Part shown: positions 33,930-44,231 of the stretch, piece by piece | Layout: each line of letters starts with the position of its first letter | Position numbering within the stretch: position 1 is the first letter of the stretch | DNA from: Larix kaempferi | Taxonomy: Eukaryota; Streptophyta; Pinopsida; Pinales; Pinaceae | Assembly (NCBI GenBank): GCA_027924585.1 | Contig: BSBM01000637.1 | Location: 682,001-746,000 of the forward strand | DNA: 64,000 nt | Reading direction: 5' to 3' | The notes under the pieces: model-generated | What the model was told of the DNA's origin: nothing | Database searches by the model: none | The model's input: only the letters and a program-made list of their open reading frames with translations | Made by a program: the position numbers and the translations under genes

Positions 33930-34596
33930 TGTAATGGGGCCCAAATGGCCAATTACAGTAATAATAGTGTAGTTATGATGGTCATTCAATGTAAAGTATA
34001 TTAGATCCACTATGTTTATTACTATTAAATAAACCCACTAGTTATTTAACATTGAAGGAATGTAATGTAGCCTCATTAAAGAAGGTCCATTAGGCAGTTA
34101 GCATGTGGTTATGATTAGAGTTCTTGGTCATCTATAAATAAGGATGAAGACCTAACATATATGAGAATATTATTATATTGGAACTTAGCTCATTAGAAGG
34201 TTACTCCCTTGAAGAGGGAAGTATATAGGAGTTAATCCTTCCATTTCAAGATCATTGCATGGTGTTTCCCTACCTCAAGGGTATTTTGATAAATAAAGTG
34301 TTGAACATTTCTTATATAATGCTCGTGATTCAATTCTAAGGGCCAAGGATCACTACACAATGTACCTCTAACATTTTTATCAATATAAATCAACCTACTT
34401 TTGGTATTTCTTGGAAAAGTATTCCTCCATTATTTAGATTTGTAGGTGCAATTCACTAGTGGATTATTTATATTTGCATGTGCAATCCACTTGTGGGTGT
34501 GCAAATGTCCTTGATGTTTTTCCTACTTGTTGTATTGATGTTCATTTTCCATTTATGTTGTAGTGGTTGGCTACACTTGGTCACTAGGTCGCTACA
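33930..34596 (+). repeat. LTR of a gypsy- or copia-like element, 667 bp
   Basis: It begins TGTAATGGGG and ends CGCTACA, followed two bases later by TTGGTATCAAAGC (34599-34611), a clear methionine-type primer-binding site. A TATA box (TCTATAAATAAGG) is near 34130. The internal region is lost: a trinucleotide array begins a few bases after the primer site. No partner LTR is in the window. Confidence 0.75.
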
Positions 34597-34614
34597 AGTT
34601 GGTATCAAAGCTTA

Positions 34615-34835
34615 GTCGATTTTCATCGTCAACGCCATCATCATCGTCAACACCATCATCAACACCATCATTGTCATCATCAATATGATTATCATCACCA
34701 TCGCCATCATCATCCTCATCATCATCATCATTGTCATCATGATTATAATCATTGCCATCATCATCACCATCCTCTTCATCATCATCGCCAACATGATGAT
34801 GATCATCATCGTCATCATCATCATAGACATCATTA
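34615..34835. repeat. (TCA)n/(TCATCG)n microsatellite, about 220 bp
   Basis: Almost pure TCATCA with interspersed TCG, GCC and ATT triplets. It keeps a three-base phase, so several frames stay open by composition only. It starts right after the primer-binding site of the LTR at 33930-34596. Confidence 0.95.
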
Positions 34836-34989
34836 ATTTATACTTCCATTTTATTAATTTCTCTAGGAGTTATAGGAAAGTGTTTCCAATCTAGAGGTTT
34901 GCTAGTTTCCTCTCTTTTCCCTGGAGAGATGGAAGCCTTGAGTATGCATATTGCAAACTCTCTATACATAAACACCCCTGAGAGGATTT

Positions 34990-36290
34990 CACAATGATCT
35001 GTATCAATTGTAGAGGGATGGATAATGCCTCCAAGAAGCTGACTTTGAAGAGGATGATAGAGGTTCATGAGCCATATATTTTAATGTTACATAAGATTAT
35101 GTGTGAAGGAATGTTGATTGTGGGGGAACTAGGAAAATTGTTAAGGGAGTGGGAATTCTATTTTGTGGATTCCAAGAGCAGGTCTGAGGGGTTGATCTTG
35201 GGTTAGCGTAGCAAGTGTATTAGATGCAAAAACTCTTGGTTGGTTGATTTAGGTTTGGGGATTTAGCTCTACTCTCAAGAATTGGGAAGAGCATTGTTGG
35301 TTTTTAATGTACATGGGCCTTATAGTGATATGGTTTTGTTCTAGGTGAGTTTATTTGAAAAATATTTTATGAAGAAGGAAATATGATTCTAAATGGGGAT
35401 TTCAATTTTACCTTGGGTTGTTATGAGATATGGGGTTCTAATGCAGGAGTAGATTGTTTATTAGGATTCTTCTTGAGTAAGATGGAGAAAGTGGGTCTAT
35501 GTGATGTAGAACCAATTAGACTCAAACCTTCATGGAGGAATAAGTGAGTGGGTTTAGATTAAAAAAAAAAGTATTTGTACATATGTTTAGTATAAAAATG
35601 TTTGATGGTTGTTTCCCCTAGAGAATGATGTAGTAGGTCAGTATCGGAAGCAATTTTGATCATGCTCTTATATCTTTGGAGATGGATAGAACTGGGTCTA
35701 GGTTTCCTAACCCTTTCAAATTCAACCCTTGCTAGATAAAAAAGCAAGGCTTTGTATAGTTAGTAAATTCAAATTAAGTTCCTTTTAAAGAAAATCTATG
35801 AGAATCTACCTTCCTTCAATTTGAAGTAAATCTAAAGCGAATTAAACAAATCACTATTGAATGGGTTCAAGCCAAAATAGAAAAAGAGGAAAAATTGTTG
35901 AAGAAGATTGAAGAAAGGTTCAAGGCTTGTTATGACTTAGAAGGCTGGGGTTTCTTAACTTCAAAATCTAAGACTAGGATTTCAACTTTGGAATAGAAAA
36001 TCCAATCACCAAAAAAACATAACTACCATTTGGAAAATCAAAATCTCTGGAGGAGTAGAACTTAAAAATTTTGAGGACATTGCTCAAGCAAGGGTGGAAC
36101 ACTTCTGAAATATTTACAAAGCATAAGAAAGGGTATCGATTGATAAAGTAGTTAGGATAACTCAATATTTCCATAGCTTTGTTAATGAGGAAGAGAATCA
36201 AAGTTTAATGGAGGTTGTTATTAAGGATGAGTTACAAGTGGTTTTGCACATTTTTCAAAAGGATAAAAGGCTAGGAGGTTGTTATTAGAT
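34990..36290 (+). pseudogene. LINE (L1-type) 5' ORF2 fragment with endonuclease domain
   Basis: This is a non-LTR retrotransposon piece. At 34994 INCRGMDNASKKLTLKRMI is the start of the APE endonuclease (usual N-C-R-G-L-G); the QET catalytic block is altered to LHK. NGDFNFTLGCYEIWG near 35393 and GFFLSKMEKVGLCDVEP at 35460-35510 are further endonuclease blocks, followed by SDHDP-like sequence near 35650. From 35850, AKIEKEEKLLKKIEERFKACYDLEGWGFLTSKSK (in parts) leads toward the reverse transcriptase, which is missing. Many stops and shifts. The fragment ends near 36290 without a poly(A) tail. Confidence 0.82.
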
Positions 36291-36608
36291 TCTTCTTCTA
36301 GTTTTAATAAAAATATATGTTTCAAATGACTAGGGGTTCCTTATTAAATTAAGGCTTTCCATCAAGCACGTCATTTGGGTTAGCATGATATATGTGCATT
36401 GCCTTACTGAGCTTCTCTTTGTTTCGAGAATAATTTAATATTCTTTACTGAATAGGGCCAAACACGTGAAGGTGGAAGCTCTTATGCCCCCCCCCCTCAC
36501 ATCATTCTCAATTCCCCATAACCCGACAAAATCTATGTAAAAAAAAATGTTTTATAACATATGACAACATACAGGAAAATGTAAAAAACACTAAGAAACA
36601 GTTAATTT

Positions 36609-36870
36609 ATGATGACGATGATGATGATGATGACGACGACGACGATGACGATGACGGTGATGATGATGATGATGATGATGATGATGACGACGAAGACGAT
36701 GATGATGACGATGGCGATGATGGTGGCCGTGATGATGAAGATGATGATGGTGGTGATGATGATGAAGATGGTGATGCTGATGATGATGGTGGTGGTGGTG
36801 GTGGTGGTGAAGATGATGATGACGAATATTGTGATGATGGTGATGACGATATTGATGATAATAACGATGG
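36609..36870. repeat. (GAT)n microsatellite, about 260 bp
   Basis: Almost pure GATGATGAC/GATGGT triplets on the plus strand. Both strands stay open in frame by composition; the minus strand would read Ser/Pro tracts. It abuts the 3' side of the DUF4216 exon, whose acidic Asp-rich tail has a related GAT-type codon pattern, so the array may have grown from the tail-coding region. Confidence 0.95.
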
Positions 36871-36958
36871 TTTAAACAATACTAAATAGTCGTAAACATA
36901 ATACATTATGCAAAAAGATGTTCCTGCATACCTCCTAGATTCCAACATTGCTACAATG

Positions 36959-37550
36959 TCATTTGGATTCTTCTTCATCTAAATCAGCATCTGTATCGTC
37001 ATATGGTTCAGAATCATTATCGTTGAAAAGACCGCTCATATCGGGATCATGATCAATGTCATTTTCGGTTAGATATTCATCATCAATATCATCAATGTCA
37101 ATTTCATTGTCTGCTACATCATTTGGATGATAAACTTCTTGATTTGATTCTTCATCTGACACATCTACGTCGATGGCCAACTACTCTCGATCTGCATCAC
37201 CTTCTTCTTCAACATTGTCTTCTTCCTCTACTGCATTATACTTGACCGGTGTTCCTCTTGGATCATATCTAACAATGTATGACCAACCTGCTTTACCTGG
37301 AACCTCTGAGTAAAAGACCTGCTCACATTGACTTGGAAGAACATAAGGCTCTGTACCTGGTTCAAGTGCCCTTGTATTAACCACGGTAAATCCATTGGCA
37401 TGCTCAATAATATTTCTTTCGGGATCACATTCATTCATTTGTAGCCTGTACCATTTGACCTCAAACATAACTTCTTTAAAGGAATTAAAGTCACACTCAA
37501 GTATATCTTCCAAATAACCATAGTACCTATTTTCAAATACTTCTGGATGC
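36959..37550 (-). pseudogene. Last exon of a CACTA TNP2-type transposase (DUF4216)
   Basis: TNP2/TNPD-type transposases move CACTA elements. The exon starts after a TTTTTGTAACAG acceptor with HPEVFENRYYGYLEDILE. It holds the DUF4216 pattern MFEVKWYRLQ, GFTVVNTRAL, YVLPSQCEQVFYSEV and GWSYIVRYDPRG. A TAG stop at 37178-37180 follows DADRE, and the same frame continues as an acidic tail (DVSDEESNQEVYHPN to EEESK). Only about 250 bp of subterminal sequence separate the acceptor from the transposon end, so the Transposase_21 catalytic region was deleted on this side. Confidence 0.88.
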
Positions 37551-37584
37551 CTGTTACAAAAACAAAAATAAGTTTTATTTTCGA

Positions 37585-37685
37585 CATTTTGGGGCTATAG
37601 CGACAGATGGACTTTTCGTGGCTATAGCGACGAAATTTCGTGGCTATAGCGACAAAAAGTCCATCCGTGGCTATAGCGACGATCA
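37585..37685. repeat. Right subterminal repeats of the CACTA element
   Basis: Four copies of GGCTATAGCGAC (CGTGGCTATAGCGACGAA-like) occur in the same plus-strand orientation as at the left end. The same family of word at both ends of a 26-kb span supports their being one element. Confidence 0.9.
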
Positions 37686-37798
37686 TCGGAGGAATTTTCA
37701 AAATTTTCCAAAAATTTAAACTGTTTTTCCACAAAAACATCGATTTTAACTGTTTCATGGCAAACTTTCATGGGACTTTTGAGCCATATGTAGTAGTG

Positions 37799-37801
37799 AC
37801 T
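37799..37801. other. Target-site copy of the CACTA transposon, right
   Basis: ACT, compared with AGT on the left. The gypsy frame restarts at 37802. Confidence 0.8.
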
Positions 37802-38375
37802 TAAGCATCTACGCACTACATTGGGACACACAGGATACTATAGAAAATTCATTAAAGGATATGCGCAGATAACTGCACCCATGGAGAAACTATTGAAAAA
37901 AGAAGCGAAATACAACTGGACTGAAGATTTCCAAAGAGGATTGGACACATTGAAAGAAAATATGGTTACGGCGCATATTCTACTCTTTCTTGACTGGAAT
38001 AAGCCACTTCACGTACACATAGATGCTTCATCTGTAGCACTTGGAATTGTACTAGCAAAACCAGGTGATGGAGGCATAAACCATCCCATCACATTTTCAA
38101 GCAGAAAGCTATCTTCAGCAGAAAGGAATTACACCACAATGGAAAGGGAAGGCTTAGCTATGGTGTACACATTGCAGAAATTCAAACACTATTTGCTATC
38201 TTCGCACTTTTGCGTGTTCACTGACCATTCAGCTTTGAAGTACTTGGTCAATAATCCAGTTTTAGGGGGAAGAATATGCAGATGCCTCTTAATTTTTCAG
38301 AAATATGATTTTGAGGTCATAGTGAGGCCAGGAAGATTGAACGCAAGACCTGACCATCTTTCAAGAATTGAGTAA
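37802..38375 (+). pseudogene. Gypsy reverse transcriptase C terminus and RNase H
   Basis: The frame resumes with KHLRTTLGHTGYYRKFIKGYA, the conserved end of gypsy RT. RNase H follows: LHVHIDASSVALGIVLAKP with the first catalytic Asp, ITFSSRKLSSAERNYTTMEREGLAMVY with the catalytic Glu, FCVFTDHSALKYLVN with the second Asp, and RPGRLNARPDHLSRIE at the end with the last Asp. All key acidic residues are present and this stretch has no stop, making it the best kept part of the element. It stops with TAA just after LSRIE. Confidence 0.95.
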
Positions 38376-38393
38376 GGAGAGGAACCTAATAAT

Positions 38394-39691
38394 TTGGAAT
38401 ATAATCTACAAGATGTGCAGTTGTTTGCTATTCACATAGGAGATGACTACTTCAGAGACATTGTAGAATTTATGACTACAGGGTTAGCACCCACAGAACT
38501 CATTACGCAGCAGAAGAAACAATTAGTGGTAAGATTAGTTAATTTTACCCTGATTGCAGGACAACTATACAAATTGGGACCAGATGAGAGAACTATCATA
38601 CTTGTTGAAGCACATTTAGGAGTATCTGGAGGACATTATGCAGGGAAAGCTACAACGCATAAAATTTTGAGAGCAGAACTATGGTGGCCTACTATACATA
38701 AGGATTCAAAGGAACATTGTAGGAAATGAGATGTATGCCAAAGAATAGGGAATCCATCTCGTAGAGATGAGATGCCATTGATACCACAGTTGACTTTACA
38801 AGCCTTTGATAAATGGACTATTGATTTTGTGGGACCTATTAACCCACCAGGAAAGAGAACTGGCTCGAGATACATCATTATAGCTAAATATTATTTAAAC
38901 TGATGGGCAGAATCAAAACCAGTGAAGGACTATAGCGCAGTTACAGCAACGCAGTTCATTTTTGAGAAAATATTGACAAGGTTTGGATTTCCAAATATTC
39001 TGATGAGTGATCAGGGAACCGATTTCCTGAACAAAACTATTGAAGCCTTGACATGATAATTTCATATCTACCATCAAAAGAGTACACCATATCATCCACA
39101 AGATAATGGAACCATAGAATCCTTTAATAAAGTGTTGGAGAATGCATTAACCAAGGTATGCAATACAAACATGGATGATTAGGATCTCGGAATAAAAGCA
39201 ATATTGTGGGCATATAGGACAACTTATAAAAAGTTGACAGGCCATACACCTTTCATATTAGCATATGGATAGGAAGATGTCATGCCATGGAATACATAGT
39301 ACCGAGATTGATAATTTCAGCATTTACAGACATGGCTGATGCTGAAACAATGGATGAAAGACTATTACAGTTAATTGGATTGGAGGAAGACCGCTTCATT
39401 GTAGGATTTCACCAACAAGTGCAGAAAGATAGAGAAAAGGTATGGCATGATAGACACATCAAGCACAAGTTCTTCCAGGTAGGATACCTTGTCCTCCTTT
39501 ATGATAGCAAATTTATGAAAATTCCTGGAAAATTCAGAATGCATTGGTTAGGACCATACATTGTCAAACATGTTACTAATGGTGGCACAGTACAGTTAGC
39601 CACATTACTTGGAGAAAACTTACAAGGACTTGTCAATGGGAGTAGATTAAATCCTTACAAGGATGGCCCTACTCCTACAGGAAGAATTTAA
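38394..39691 (+). pseudogene. Gypsy integrase
   Basis: Integrase inserts the cDNA. The zinc-binding HHCC region is at 38600-38760 (HLGVSGGHYAGKATTHKIL, then EHCRK and DVCQR after a stop). The DDE core has WTIDFVGP (first Asp, 38815), SDQGTDF (second Asp, about 39007) and GTIESFNKVLENAL (Glu, about 39110). A frameshift near 39280 leads to the C-terminal part, KVWHDRHIKHKFFQVGYLVLLYDSK and FRMHWLGPYIV, the usual gypsy GPY/F-type module. No chromodomain is seen. In-frame stops at 38727, 38901, 39055 and 39179. Confidence 0.93.
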
Positions 39692-39848
39692 ACAACGCAA
39701 TAAATTTTAAGTGTCAAGTGCGGTTGAAATTGGACACTAAAACAGATAACAGATTCTGCACACAAAATTTGTTTTATAATGCGAAGTCCACAAGATTTGA
39801 AGATGTGCTGCGAAGCACACATAGAAAGTCAAGTTGTGAAGTTTAATT

Positions 39849-40321
39849 AAAAGAAGGGGGTAGTGTTGCGAATTTCATTCAAAAATAATGGAAATGCGAA
39901 GTGAGCCTCGCCACTCACCTAACCATCAGCGAAGCTAGAGAAAACTAGTCGTTACAGTTTTGTTCGGAAACTAGCCGTTATACATTACTTTTGGGAAACT
40001 GGATTTTTCGTCTTTAAGGCATATTTGTCCATTGAAGACACATTTAGTGAAAGCAAATGAATAATATCTAAGCAATATTTGTCCAATGGACATAGCATTT
40101 AATGCTAACCTAGCCATTTTTGGGCACGTCTGAGTAGAGTTGTGGCTATAAATAACAAGGAGCGCACAATTATCGGTTTTACAGTTACTTTTAATTTTTA
40201 CCGCGAGTAACTTTTGAGTTTTTACCAGTTAAAGAACAAAGCATTTTGACATTTTATGCCTGAGCAATAAATCCTACAAGATATATTAAGGGAATTCCAG
40301 CAGTTTGGTCTAGAAGGAGTT
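39849..40321 (+). promoter_or_regulatory. Putative internal polypurine tract and promoter before the extra ORF
   Basis: AAAAGAAGGGGG (39849-39860) is a strong polypurine tract lying about 4.4 kb before the 3' LTR. It is followed by TAGTGTTGCGAA. About 280 bp later there is GGCTATAAATAAC (40142-40154), a plant-type TATA box, and the extra ORF starts at 40322. The segment could drive a separate mRNA for the extra ORF, or be a relic of an older LTR. No target duplication supports a nested LTR. Function is inference. Confidence 0.4.
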
Positions 40322-41357
40322 ATGAAGACTCCTGTAAAGAAAATAGCTCAAGAGAAAGGTGGGACCTCTAGAGCCTCACCGCAGCATGCAACAGAACCGA
40401 AACAGAAGGATAAGAAAAAATCCAAAGAGCAAGAGAAACTGCAGCCTGCAGAAATTCCGAAAGAGTATCCGCCAAAGCGACCTCGCGAGAGGCCGATTCT
40501 GTTGATATCCGAGTACATCCCTCCGCAAAGAGATTATGCACTGGTAGTAATACTAAAAAAGAATCCACAGTATGATATCCAGCTGCCGTCGATGTCAAGC
40601 CATGTTCGGGAGAAGGAAAATTTGCTAGGAAAGATTCTCAAAGGCAAGTTCGCAGATCGCAATTTGCTGCACGCAACTAAGTATCCACAGTTTCAACTAG
40701 ATCAATACATGTGTAGACACTATGATGAAACCACTAAGCAAACAACAATTCAGGCATAGGATAGGACTGCGCCATTGCAATCCTCAGGATTACTGAACCT
40801 AATGATAATTCCGCATTTTGACCAAAGTCCAGAACTTACAACAGTTGTGCGTACATTGTTTTCATGCACACACCAGGGATAATTGTGGCTATATCGCAAG
40901 ATTGATATCAACATCGAACTCATCTACAGAATTATGCACTTGAGCAAATGAGGCACTGACCCTGCAACAGAATTTGTGGGCAAGAATAAAGACAAAGAAC
41001 TTGCAAGGAGGATGAAGAGCGAATTCAGCTTGGTAAAAGGAACCTGTGGCTATCAAGCAAATCATATCAAAGATGTTTCCATGTGGTTCACATTACAATT
41101 TTTCATAGGAAAAGTACTAAGGAAATGCATACCGACATAAGTGTCGGTCGCTGCAATATCCTTAGCTGCTAAGGATAAGGATGGACTACAATTCAACTGG
41201 GCAAGTTACATGTTGAACGAATTCCTTGATGATGTAGCAGATGCACAAGACAAAGGCTAACAAGTTCACTACAGCTAGTCGATAGTCCTCATCGCATTTG
41301 TGGGGTGGAAAGAGCCAAATTACCAACATAGTGTATCGGTGTTCGTTAGAGACTGTC
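40322..41357 (+). pseudogene. Gypsy 3' extra ORF, first part
   Basis: The first frame (40322-40759) is a 145-residue basic protein (KKIAQEKGG, KQKDKKKSKEQEKL, PPKRPRERPILL). After stops at 40757 and 40878 the same region reads on with RMKSEFSLVKGTCGYQ, DGLQFNWASYMLNEFLDDV and SIVLIAFVGWKEPNYQ. These resemble proteins coded downstream of integrase in some plant gypsy elements, which have no known enzyme domain. The TIR element at 41358 interrupts it. Its role in the element is unknown. Confidence 0.6.
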
Positions 41358-42444
41358 GGGTGAAAACATGAAGTTGGGAAACAAATTTGGCTTGTTTTTG
41401 ACAAACAAAACAGCTAAATTTTATGTTTTTCAACTTCGACCTCTTCAAACCCATATCTCCCTTAGGAATTTCAACTCGAAGTAAACACAAATGTTTTAGA
41501 GAATTGAATTAGCTTTCTACTCGTATTTTTTTATTTTTGTTTATGGACATATTGTGGGACAAATTTGTTGTCAACCAACGGCATATACTTGAAAAATTTA
41601 GGTATGGATAATGAGTGACCTGTGTTGACAATGGTTTTTTGATAGATGGTTATTCATTTTAAGGAAAACAATTGTAGGCTCATAATCTACATACACTACA
41701 CTTGATCCCGGACTATATTTTGAGTTTTTTAAGACTTGGGAACTATTTTTTATTATTTATCGAAGCAACGTATGTTAAAAAATGGTGCATTATCGACACA
41801 TGTTTTTGTCTTCACATTTTCTTTCAAATGTGAATCTTATTGGAAAAACTAAAAGTACCATTTTCAATAGGACAAGCCAATTATGATCTCTGTGAAATTT
41901 CAAATTTTTTGGTATTGTCTTTATTATGATATTGAATTTTCATTTCGGATGATTTTCAAAGTAATAAAATTCTTAAGGGATAAGGTTTAGAAAAAAATAT
42001 TAATAAATAGTAATCAAATCGAAATGAAACAATTATTATATCATTAGAAACTAGATTCAGAGATGAATCCATTGTTACCATGTCCGACAAATAATACTTG
42101 GTATTTGCAGGGGTTCGGGCTTGCTGAAGTTGCAGGTTCCAAAAAGATGCCTGATATTTTCGTAGGTTTTGTTGACCATAAACTCTCAGCTGAAAAATAC
42201 CTTCCAAACTCTTGGCTGAGAGTTTAGTTCAAACTCTCGTCCAAGAGTTTTTTTGAAAATACAGCGCGGTGATTGGTTCAAACTCTCGGCCTAGACTTTA
42301 AACTCTCAAAACTCTCGACCTAGAGTTTTTTAAACTCTCGGCCAAGAGTTTGAGGTTGACTTTTTTTCCCCTATTCATCCGCGCGCCCTCTTGTTTTTTC
42401 ACTCCGTTGTCATGGAATTGTTTCCCAGCTTCGCATTTTCACCC
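41358..42444. mobile_element. Non-coding TIR element with palindromic-word array (copy 2)
   Basis: The left end GGGTGAAAACATGAAG plus TTGGGAAACAA is mirrored at the right end (reverse complement GGGTGAAAATGCGAAG plus CTGGGAAACAA), a terminal inverted repeat of about 30 bp. It interrupts the gypsy extra ORF. Inside, a GATGAATCCATTG segment and then a palindromic array lie in the same places as in copy 1 (1589-2836). No clear target duplication. Confidence 0.65.
42180..42360. repeat. Array of AAACTCTCGGCC..GAGAGTTT palindromic words
   Basis: Five copies of a word close to AACTCTCGGCCAAGAGTTT, each self-complementary around a CGGCC or CGNCC core, are separated by short AT-rich or single-word spacers. 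Word and spacer differ from those of copy 1, but the position in the element is the same. Confidence 0.8.
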
Positions 42445-44231
42445 TATCGTGGACCCATATATGCGAACATGTAGAGAAATTCAAGGCCGAAAAGACAAAG
42501 AGTGAACAATGTGCAATTGCACACATTTTATGAAAAAACTATGCGAAGTAATCAAGTGCACTTCACGTTTTCCTAAGGGAATAACAACAGCCTATATCCG
42601 AAAGATGAGATTCAAAGCGGGCCTCCACTCTATCTTCATACAACCTAGAGAACCAGGAAACCCATAATGGTATGAGGGTCAATATCAGTTGAATGCGCAG
42701 AAGATTGACCTCATCATTGAAGATTGGCCGCCCAAATGGAAAATTGATGCGCCAGAGTCATTGATCATGACATTTGAGGAAATCGACAATGAAAGCGACA
42801 CCCAAGAGCAAGAAGAAGAGCAATATCAAGAACAAGAACAACAACAAACTGTTAATTTTCCAGCAAGATAAAAGAGGAAGAACCCCGACACAGTCGTGTC
42901 GGAGGGATCAAAAGGAAAGAAGCAGAAAGCAAGTAAAACTCCACTTGATACGAAGTTGCATGATGATTAATATGACTGCATCATAGCCAGATTCCACGAG
43001 CATATTGAACAGACACTCGCAATAAAATATAGTAAGCAAGAGCAACTTCCAGTAAGCATGGTAGAGAGCATCGCGGAACTAAAAATTATGATGGAAAGAG
43101 TAGAGCAAGTCCAGAGAGATCTAATAAGGGAATCAAACTCTGAAGGCAGACCAGAGGAATCAATCCGAATAAAAATAAAATCACATGCACTAACGATGCG
43201 ACCTCGGTTAGTGTGCATAGAGACGAAGAACATCATGTTCCCATCTAATGAAATCATTGAAGGTGCGAAGCAGCTCGCACACGTGGATCTTAATGTGGGA
43301 ATGTTACCCATTTAAGGACTACATGATCTACATCTGCAAGTTGTAGAAGCTATTAAAGATAGAGATATGATCTCTTACAACCAACATCTGAAGCTAGAAG
43401 AAAGTTATAAAGAGATGGGAAATGAATGCAGAGTGAAGACCAATGAGCTAGAAAATGCTCATGAGAAGCATAAGAAGTTGAAGAAGGTCGTAACGGAATT
43501 CCGTGCAAATATCCCAGACTTCGAATAATAACCTGAAGTAGAAGCGACCATTGTTAAGATTGGTGTTGCAGTAGACAATCTCAAAGCAAAAATGGAAGAT
43601 ATGGAGATTGGTTACAAATAAAAGATCGCAGACTTAGATTCTAGGAAACAAACTGGAACTCCGCTAGAAGTAAAGGAAGCAAGAGCTGAAGAACTGAAGA
43701 CTTCAACTGAGAACATCTCTGTAGAATTTGCGAGGTTCCAATATTTGCTAGAAGAAGTGACTAAGGCATGGGCCACAGTGTAAGAAGACCCGGACTGACA
43801 GAAAATTCAGGATGAAGTCCAAACGAAGCAAAAGGACCTCGACAAAATGAATGTGTCTATGAGGGATTTTCTGCTAAGGAAAAGAATACAGAATTTCGTA
43901 GAAACAAAGGAACTGAAGGCATTAAGAATGAAGGAAGCTAAAACTTCAGCAAGGTTGAAACCTATGCAAGAAGAGGCATTGGCACTCTCTGACGAAATCA
44001 AGGTGAAGTTGCAAGAGCTTCGCACGACAGAGAGCACGGTAAAATACCAAATGCAAGAACCAATATCTGTGATGTTGCTCAAAACGGTGAAAGAGTATGA
44101 GCAAGAGACTAAGGAGGCTATTGCGAATCTGACCGCAACATATCAAGAGTTTGCAGCGAAGATGAACACACCAAGTGCTGTGAAATCAAGGAATCCCAGT
44201 GTAAGTGGCTCGGGGACGAGCCGCAAGTAAG
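42445..44231 (+). pseudogene. Gypsy 3' extra ORF, second part (coiled-coil)
   Basis: The protein continues after the TIR insert as a chain of short frames up to GSGTSRK and a stop at 44228, immediately before the 3' LTR. Composition is high in Glu, Lys and Gln, with heptad-like leucine and valine spacing (VESIAELKIMMERVEQVQRDL; TKELKALRMKEAKTSARLKP; TVKEYEQETKEAIANLTATY). A Glu/Gln-rich stretch (QEQEEEQYQEQEQQQ) is at 42800-42850. It looks like a long coiled-coil protein. No known domain; stops at about ten places. Confidence 0.6.

Larger units (their letters stand above)
11578..37798 (-). mobile_element. CACTA (En/Spm-type) DNA transposon, about 26.2 kb, with captured gene fragments
   Basis: It begins CACTAGTACC and ends GTAGTAGTG, the family's terminal CACTA/TAGTG. 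Weaker inverted similarity continues inward (CCCATG..AAA in both ends). Subterminal arrays of the same CTATAGC word are at both ends, and a TNP2-type DUF4216 exon lies next to the right end. It splits the gypsy reverse transcriptase cleanly. The catalytic Transposase_21 domain is absent, so it is non-autonomous. Its cargo is pieces of three host genes, a decayed copia, an hAT element, LTRs, a SINE and a LINE. Orientation is given by the transposase remnant. Confidence 0.93.

Noticed and set aside
34612-34894. Long Met/Ile-rich frames on both strands
   Set aside because: They are an artefact of the TCATCA trinucleotide array, which stays open in several frames.
36481-36500. Poly-C run as a LINE tail or polypurine tract
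   Set aside because: A short C homopolymer with no LTR edge or target duplication nearby.
36607-36978. Ser/Pro-rich minus-strand frame and Met/Val-rich plus-strand frame
   Set aside because: Produced by the (GAT)n array. Only the neighbouring DUF4216 exon has independent support.
39864-40278. Nested solo LTR starting TGTTGCGAA after a polypurine tract
   Set aside because: No matching target duplication, no second copy and no primer-binding site after the supposed end. Kept only as a possible internal promoter.
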